Position numbers and translations under genes: made by a program
From: Pisolithus tinctorius
Lineage: Eukaryota > Basidiomycota > Agaricomycetes > Boletales > Pisolithaceae
Direction of reading: 5' to 3'
NCBI GenBank assembly: GCA_024663395.1
Contig: JANFAH010000039.1
Coordinates: 481,501-545,500 of the forward strand
DNA length: 64,000 nt
Part shown: positions 58,741 through 64,000 of the stretch, piece after piece
Layout of the letters: the number at the start of each line of letters is the position of its first letter
Numbering within the stretch: the first letter of the stretch is position 1
Notes under the pieces: model-generated
The model's database searches: none
What the model was told of the DNA's origin: nothing
What the model saw: only the letters and a program-made list of their open reading frames with translations

Positions 58741-59329
58741 AGAACGTCTGAAGGTTAGGTGTGGAATACGCACCCAGGGGTAGGCTTTGCTGAGCTTTGT
58801 TCTCGAGAGCGATTCTTGAAGCGTCACAGTGGCCCACCATTGTAAGCCATGCTCGTTGGCACTTGCAGGCGGAATCTGGTTGACGAGACGAGACAGGGTG
58901 ACTCGGTGTAACTTGTACGCCTCCGGGAAAATTTGAGGGCCACTGTACAACAATTTTCAACCCAACTTCTGGTTCCCTTTCCCTCGCCCTTCGGAGTCGG
59001 GGAGCTTTTCCACCACATCCTGGGTACTGGTAACGATCGGATTTGTTGAGGGGGGGCCGATCGTGGGATTGCCCTGGGTGGGGCGAAGGCAGGGGATATC
59101 GTGCTCCATCCACCCTTCGCAACTGACGTCACGAGGGATGAGTTGTTCTTTCTTGTTTGTCCTGCAGTCCTCGTTCGGGGTATTGCCGTTGTCCTCCTGG
59201 TAGGTTCGGAGGCTTCGAGTCAGAAGTAGCTTCGGCCAGGTAAAACTTATTAGGTGGCAGTTGTTGAGGGTAGCGACACCAGCTAATGTAAAACAACAAG
59301 TAGCGGTGAGCAGAGCGAAAACAGGGCAA
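58741..59329 (-). CDS. Possible small minus-strand gene, model uncertain
   Basis: A minus-strand frame (58,741-58,953) encodes GPQIFPEAYKLHRVTLSRLV and GLQWWATVTLQESLSRTKLS and ends at a stop near 58,741. Upstream in the same frame is NPTIGPPSTNPIVTSTQDVV, but a TGA separates them. A third stretch (59,129-59,329) has RYPQQLPPNKFYLAEA. An intron structure could join them, but I found no convincing one. It lies between the convergent dynamin and RTC4 genes and could instead be untranslated sequence. Confidence 0.25.
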
Positions 59330-59465
59330 TTCGCGAGTTAACGAGTGCCAGAGGAAAAACAGAAAACTTATTGGTTTTCATGCTTGCGGGATCCCTGAAA
59401 ACCTGTTGATTACTAAGCAATTAATGACAATCTATGGTAACAAAGCTCGAGAGCAACTCAAGTAC

Positions 59466-62400
59466 TCAGAGCTCGCTAGCAGATGATGATTCAGTAAGTA
59501 GCCAATCCTTCATTTCGGCGGCAGTCTCTTTCTGACTACGAGTTACAGGTCTCGATTTGCGACTTGCACGAGATGATGCCTCGGAGCAATCATCGGAATC
59601 CTCTGGGATAATGGCTCGCAAGTTCCGGTACCATTGCCCACCGGAATTGCCAGTGTTTCCCTTGCCAGCGCTAGAGAAGTGACTGAACGAGATGGCACAC
59701 TTTATTATTACGGATTACGCACCTGGCCTTCCTATTCCTTGCTATTTGTAGAGGATGTGCGACACTACTGTTGTGGTTAGGCTCTTTGGGCATCGCTGAA
59801 ACATTAATCGCTGCAGATTCCGTGCGCCTTGAAGGACGAGGTGTTTGTTCATCTTCCACGGGGTATATGATATTCGCTGGGTTCCCGGGCTTGGCGTTTT
59901 TGCCCTTTGCGTGCTTCGAGACGTCCACCGGCTCCACGGATTCAGAGTTATCAGAGGTAAGAAATCGCCTCTCCTGAACTATCCTCTTCGATGGCTTGCC
60001 CGACGAGCGTAGACAACGTCTACTCGATGAACTGTCCACGCTCATTACTTCACTTGCTTCGCTGTCGTCCTCGGCCGGAGGGTCTTTCAATCTCATTTTA
60101 TCCCTGCGTTTCGCCAGCCGTGTCCTTGTACTCATCTCTGATTGCTCAGTTAGGTCGTCGCTTTCAACGGCAGGGGGCTCCCTAGCCTTCTGTCCATTCA
60201 GAGCGCGCCCAGCGAACCTCTCTCTTCTCGTTCTAGCTTTCTTCTGTGCCTCTTCCTTAACCATCTCCTCCTCGACCCTTTCCTCCTCTTCGAGTTCCTT
60301 CCGCCGCGCACGTGCACGTTCCATGACGATTTGATCGGCCACTCCCATCTCTTCGTCGATGACGCGTTTGCCATCGGACCCTCCCGTGTCGGGGAACATG
60401 GCAACACCATACCGAGCGCTTTCGTGCAGTGTCATAATAGCATAGTCCATGTCCACGCCAAGGTCCTGTGCGATTAGGTGTGCCGCTGTTTCAGGGACTA
60501 GAACCCGTTGTATAAATTCTGTTGGCGTGAGCGGCTCGACGAGTGACGAATCGAAGGAGGAAGGCGGGAAGAGGTTGAAGAGTGTTTGGTGGATGATCAC
60601 CGACCCTTGTTCACCATAACTGTTCGAGAAGGGCATATCAAGGAAATGGGATTAACTCCATGTGAAAACTCAAAAAACTCACTATCCTGGCTGAATCTTT
60701 TCGAAGCTCGCAAACTGACCTTTGACGCCGACAGTCGTCCTACTTCCCTGCTTCTTAACTTCTCGTTTCACCTCTTTCCAGAACGCGCTTCGACTTCTTG
60801 GTCCTCTCGCATCATCGTTTTCGTCAATCTCATTGGCTACGTCATGGTCAGTGTCCCGATCATAGCTGTCCATGATGATAGCCTCCAAGTAAGGTTTCAT
60901 CCTGTTCACCCTCATCGGCAAGTTCTTAAAGTTGATGACCTGCGGCCATCCACGCTCCAATGCGATGGGTAACTGATGCCTTTCGAAACGGTGCCGCTGA
61001 CACACTGAGATGTAGATCGCCAACGGGGCCGTAAGGCCTCGCGGGTTTCGCGGGCGGGGGTCTGCGCGCGACTTCTTGTGGGCTTCGGACAAGAGACTTT
61101 GGAAGGAGGGTGTCGGATGAGGCGGGAGTGGTTCATCGCAGTAAGGGCACAGAGTAGAGGGGTCTTTAGCGTGCCCGATATCAACTTCGAAGGATTAAAC
61201 TGAGTATTCACTCGGCGGAAATGTAATTACTCACTAGAGTCATCCAAAGCGAGGTTGTCCATATAGTCCAGGCTTTCGGCTATCCTGCAAGAGTACCAGT
61301 ATGGCTTGATCCATTCGACACCCAGTCACGCGAAAGAAAACTTACGCCATTTGTGAGTCCTTGTGCTTCTTTGATGCACGCTTGTGACCTGCGTCACTAT
61401 CGTCTGAAACACGCTTCGCAGGACTTCCTGGAGAGCCACGATTGATGCTCTCTAACAATTGCGTGCTCATGGGGAACGGCCGCACATCTGCATCAGTACG
61501 AGCGTACGCCGGAGCGTGAGGTGTACCGTCCTCCTCTTCGTCACCGAGTCTAGTGGGGAGTTTGTCATTTTTTGTAGGAGTACATGCGCTATATGCGGCC
61601 TTTGACAAGGGCGAGAGCATTGGAAATGTGCTGTCGTGTTGCAAAGGCTTGGCTTTCGACGGCGACTGCTGCCGCGCATGAAGGGGAGAGGGAATAGGAA
61701 AAGAAAGCATCTTAGCCTGATGTGCAGATATCCTACTCTTCCCCTTGCTCTTACTCTTGTTCGTCGCCATCGTCGTCCCAGTATCGGTACTATTACCCCC
61801 GTCAGAAAGATTTTCCTTAGCGGAGAAGGACATGGGAAATTCTTGTGGGGCATTCCGCGTCGGCTCGGGAAGCTTTTGTTTAACCCTCGGTCTGGGCCTG
61901 AGTTTCGGCTTACTAGGGCAATTGGTATTCGATAAAACAGGCGATTTATTGCGAAGAGGGAGTCCAATTCTGCGCGTTGACCCGGACGCACGAGGTGTAA
62001 TTTCATGACTTGGAGACTGTCTTGGTACATGGATACCACGCGGCTTCGGCTTAGGAGGCGCACTAGGTGCTGAGCTACCATTGTTCCCCTTCATATCCTT
62101 AGACGCAGAATGTTTAGTGACAACTTTCGAGGTAGCCGACAACTTGGGTAAACAAGTAGTGGATGAGGAAGGTGATGGGCTGTCCGTATGCGCCGAAAGG
62201 TTGTTGTTGCGCAAGGCAGAGGTTCTGTGGCCATCGTCACCGCGACCAAGGACGCTTGTTGATATAGGCTCGAGGAAGTCCAATGTATCGTCAGGATCAA
62301 TATCCGGATTAGAAGACGAAGGAGGTAATTCTTCCTCCGGGCGGGTAGTAGTAGGAACTGCGCTCTTCTTCTTGCTAAACTTGAGGGACTTCAAAACGTT

Positions 62401-62856
62401 GTTGGGTTTGTAGTCAGGGTGGAAAGGAAGTAGCTGTATCTGACCATTCACGTTTACACGTGCCATCCGCTCGGCAGCAGGAGCAATGTGTTCATCTGCC
62501 TTTCCCTTAGAGATATAATTGGAAGTAGACCTGCTGGATCCCTGAGAGAGACGCAGCTCATCGTCACTGCTGCTGTTCGAAGTTGCCCTCCGCAATCCGC
62601 GAGATGATGGGAGTTTGGACTTTCTAGTGGACGAGGTCGTAGAGCCCTGCGACCCGGATGGTCTGGAAGGAATCTGAGCGCCTCCGCCCCCAACAGCAAA
62701 AGATGACCCGAAATCCTGAAACCCGACACCTTCACCAACGTGCACGGACGGCGCCAGCAGACGCCGTGACAACCTGCTACTAGGATCTGTGTAAATGTTA
62801 GACCCGCTTCTTTTCAACGATCCATACAGGTCTTCCATGGCCATAACGACAGCCAA
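59466..62856 (-). CDS. RTC4-domain protein
   Basis: Five exons (61,346-62,856; 61,235-61,284; 60,683-61,184; 59,723-60,619; 59,466-59,670) join in frame to 1,054 codons plus stop. The first half is a long Ser/Pro/Lys-rich, probably disordered region. It is followed by a CPYCDEPLPP knuckle and then the RTC4 region: YISVCQRHRFERHQLPIALE, GWPQVINFKNLPMRV, then EQGSVIIHQTLFNLFPP, EFIQRVLVPETAAHLIAQDL and ESARYGVAMFPDTG. The last 250 residues are highly charged and end in SESDDCSE-type acidic/basic sequence. The name comes from yeast Rtc4 (restriction of telomere capping), whose molecular role is poorly known; nuclear location is likely from the basic stretches. The second intron uses a short AAG acceptor. 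I am confident of the domain, less of the start. Confidence 0.8.
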
Positions 62857-62979
62857 GCCAAGGGCTGCACTCGACCGTGCACTCGACCAGGACTGAGCGC
62901 GTTTTTATAATAGGCTTCGTGATGTACAAAATGGGATAACGCGTCATTTGGATTTGTTTGTCCACCGCCCCTGTACTCT

Positions 62980-64000
62980 CTAAGCACACCTTCGCTCCTT
63001 GTCAAGGGCTTCTCCCCATCCTCTCACTTCTTCGTGACGCAACAGGGGCAGACCGCTATCGAAAAATTCCTGAAGGTGCCTACCATGTTCCTTCTCGTAT
63101 TCTCGAGCTGTCCAGTACACGTCATTCCAATGTAAATGAGGAGGAACAAAAAGCTGACCTTGCAGCGCCATTTCCAGGCGGTCTAAATCTACGCCATCGT
63201 TAATGTAACCATCACAGGCAGGAGAGGCTATACCGTACCTTTCACAAACTTTGCCTCTTTTGTCTGCTGCTCCTCGTATTCCTATGTCATTAAACATGAG
63301 AATGACTTCCTGTCCTTTCGAAAATGCCGCCCTACCCTCCACAGAGCCTCTATTTTGAGCGCAGCTTCGCTCCCATGCAACATGTCATGCACAAAATTGT
63401 GCATCGCTTCCTGTATGATCGCCATTCATACCTTTCAAAGCGTAATTTGAGGGTGAAACAAACGAACCGATTCGAGTCGCTTCTTCTCCTCCTTTGATAT
63501 CCCCTCGCTTGGAGTGATGTCCCCGACTACATACAGAACTCATCTTCAACGTGGAGAACATGAAAACATGTGCACTTGATCACAAACCCTGCGCCTCTGC
63601 GAGATCATGCACGATACACATCAACACGCATCTGCAAATCATATGTGCCGAATGTCACAGTTTCTCATCATACCAGATAAGAAACGTGGTACTCACTTGG
63701 AAATATTGAGATTCGCGTCAGACGTACACATTGCAAGGATAGCCATGCGATACATGTGATCCGCGATGCTGTTCCGAAATGTTGTTAATAGGAACCATCC
63801 GCGATTGGCAGTCTCCTCGTCATTCACCTCTCTGGGTTGGGAATCTGTGGTGACGTAGAAATTCAATTAGATACCTAGTCCCATAGTGCAAACGACAAAA
63901 CATGCATTACGGTTTATCCATCCAGTACGCTTTTGTATCTGCAGCACCGCCGAGTCGATCTGGTGAAGTTCCAAAGTACGCAAAAACGTACCTTGAGCCT
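62980..64000 (-). CDS. HD-domain 5'-deoxynucleotidase (HDDC2/YfbR type), cut by window edge
   Basis: Many small exons on the minus strand. From the right edge: QKRTGWIN (about 63,915-63,940), IPNPE, then SIADHMYRMAILAMCTSDAN with the first metal His, KCVLMCIVHDLAEAQ with the HD pair, VGDITPSEGISKEEKKRLES, MHNFVHDMLHGSEAALKIEA, LWREYEEQQTKEAKFVK, DLDRLEMALQ with the second catalytic Asp, and a last exon ending RHEEVRGWGEALDKERRCA. This is the order in HDDC2-like metal-dependent phosphohydrolases, which dephosphorylate deoxynucleoside 5'-monophosphates. The first exons lie beyond 64,000. The join between QKRTGWIN and IPNPE is not resolved: the obvious donor and acceptor leave a one-base frame mismatch. 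Confidence 0.82.

Overview
The window reads as nuclear DNA of a mushroom-forming basidiomycete (Agaricomycetes). Genes have many short GT-AG introns of about 50-60 bp. Recognisable families include a KDZ ('Kyakuja'-type) transposase, cospin-like I66 protease inhibitors, a dynamin-like GTPase and an RTC4-domain protein typical of this group. No rRNA, tRNA or CRISPR was found.

Bases 1 to about 22,570 form a transposon-dominated domain almost without CpG. It holds an LTR-like element that still carries CpGs, satellite and minisatellite arrays, a decayed KDZ transposase split by a palindromic Tc1/mariner-like foldback element, a WD40 gene on the minus strand, and degenerate transposon-associated genes, one with a ladder of coiled-coil exons. 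CpG returns abruptly near 22,570-22,600. The boundary falls inside a broken ZIM17/POL1 fragment, and its CpG-poor half shows CG changed to TG/CA relative to the intact copy further on.

Bases 22.4-52.3 kb are built from repeated duplication of one neighbourhood: I66 inhibitor, ZIM17 (mitochondrial Hsp70 escort zinc-finger protein, minus strand) and POL1 (DNA polymerase alpha catalytic subunit, plus strand). The intact set is at 45.2-52.3 kb. A second set at 24.6-30.9 kb keeps an apparently intact inhibitor, but ZIM17 and POL1 are pseudogenes and POL1 carries an internal inversion. Two further inhibitor genes on the minus strand (36.9-37.6 and 42.1-42.8 kb) lie in a pair of duplicated blocks, and a third ZIM17 pseudogene sits at 40.0-40.5 kb. 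All four inhibitor genes keep the same exon plan and a TATA element about 60 bp before the ATG. Between these sets lie a protein-kinase gene (33.1-34.4 kb) and a decayed WD40 array (34.6-35.5 kb).

Bases 52.3-64.0 kb are ordinary, compact and gene-rich: a flavin-reductase-like protein, a divergent pair of Hsp20 genes with heat-shock elements between them, an unrecognised small gene, a dynamin-like GTPase with two inferred GC-AG introns, an RTC4-domain protein, and an HD-domain 5'-deoxynucleotidase (HDDC2 type) running off the right edge.

All intron positions were deduced by eye from reading frame, splice consensus and remembered family patterns. No alignment or search was run.
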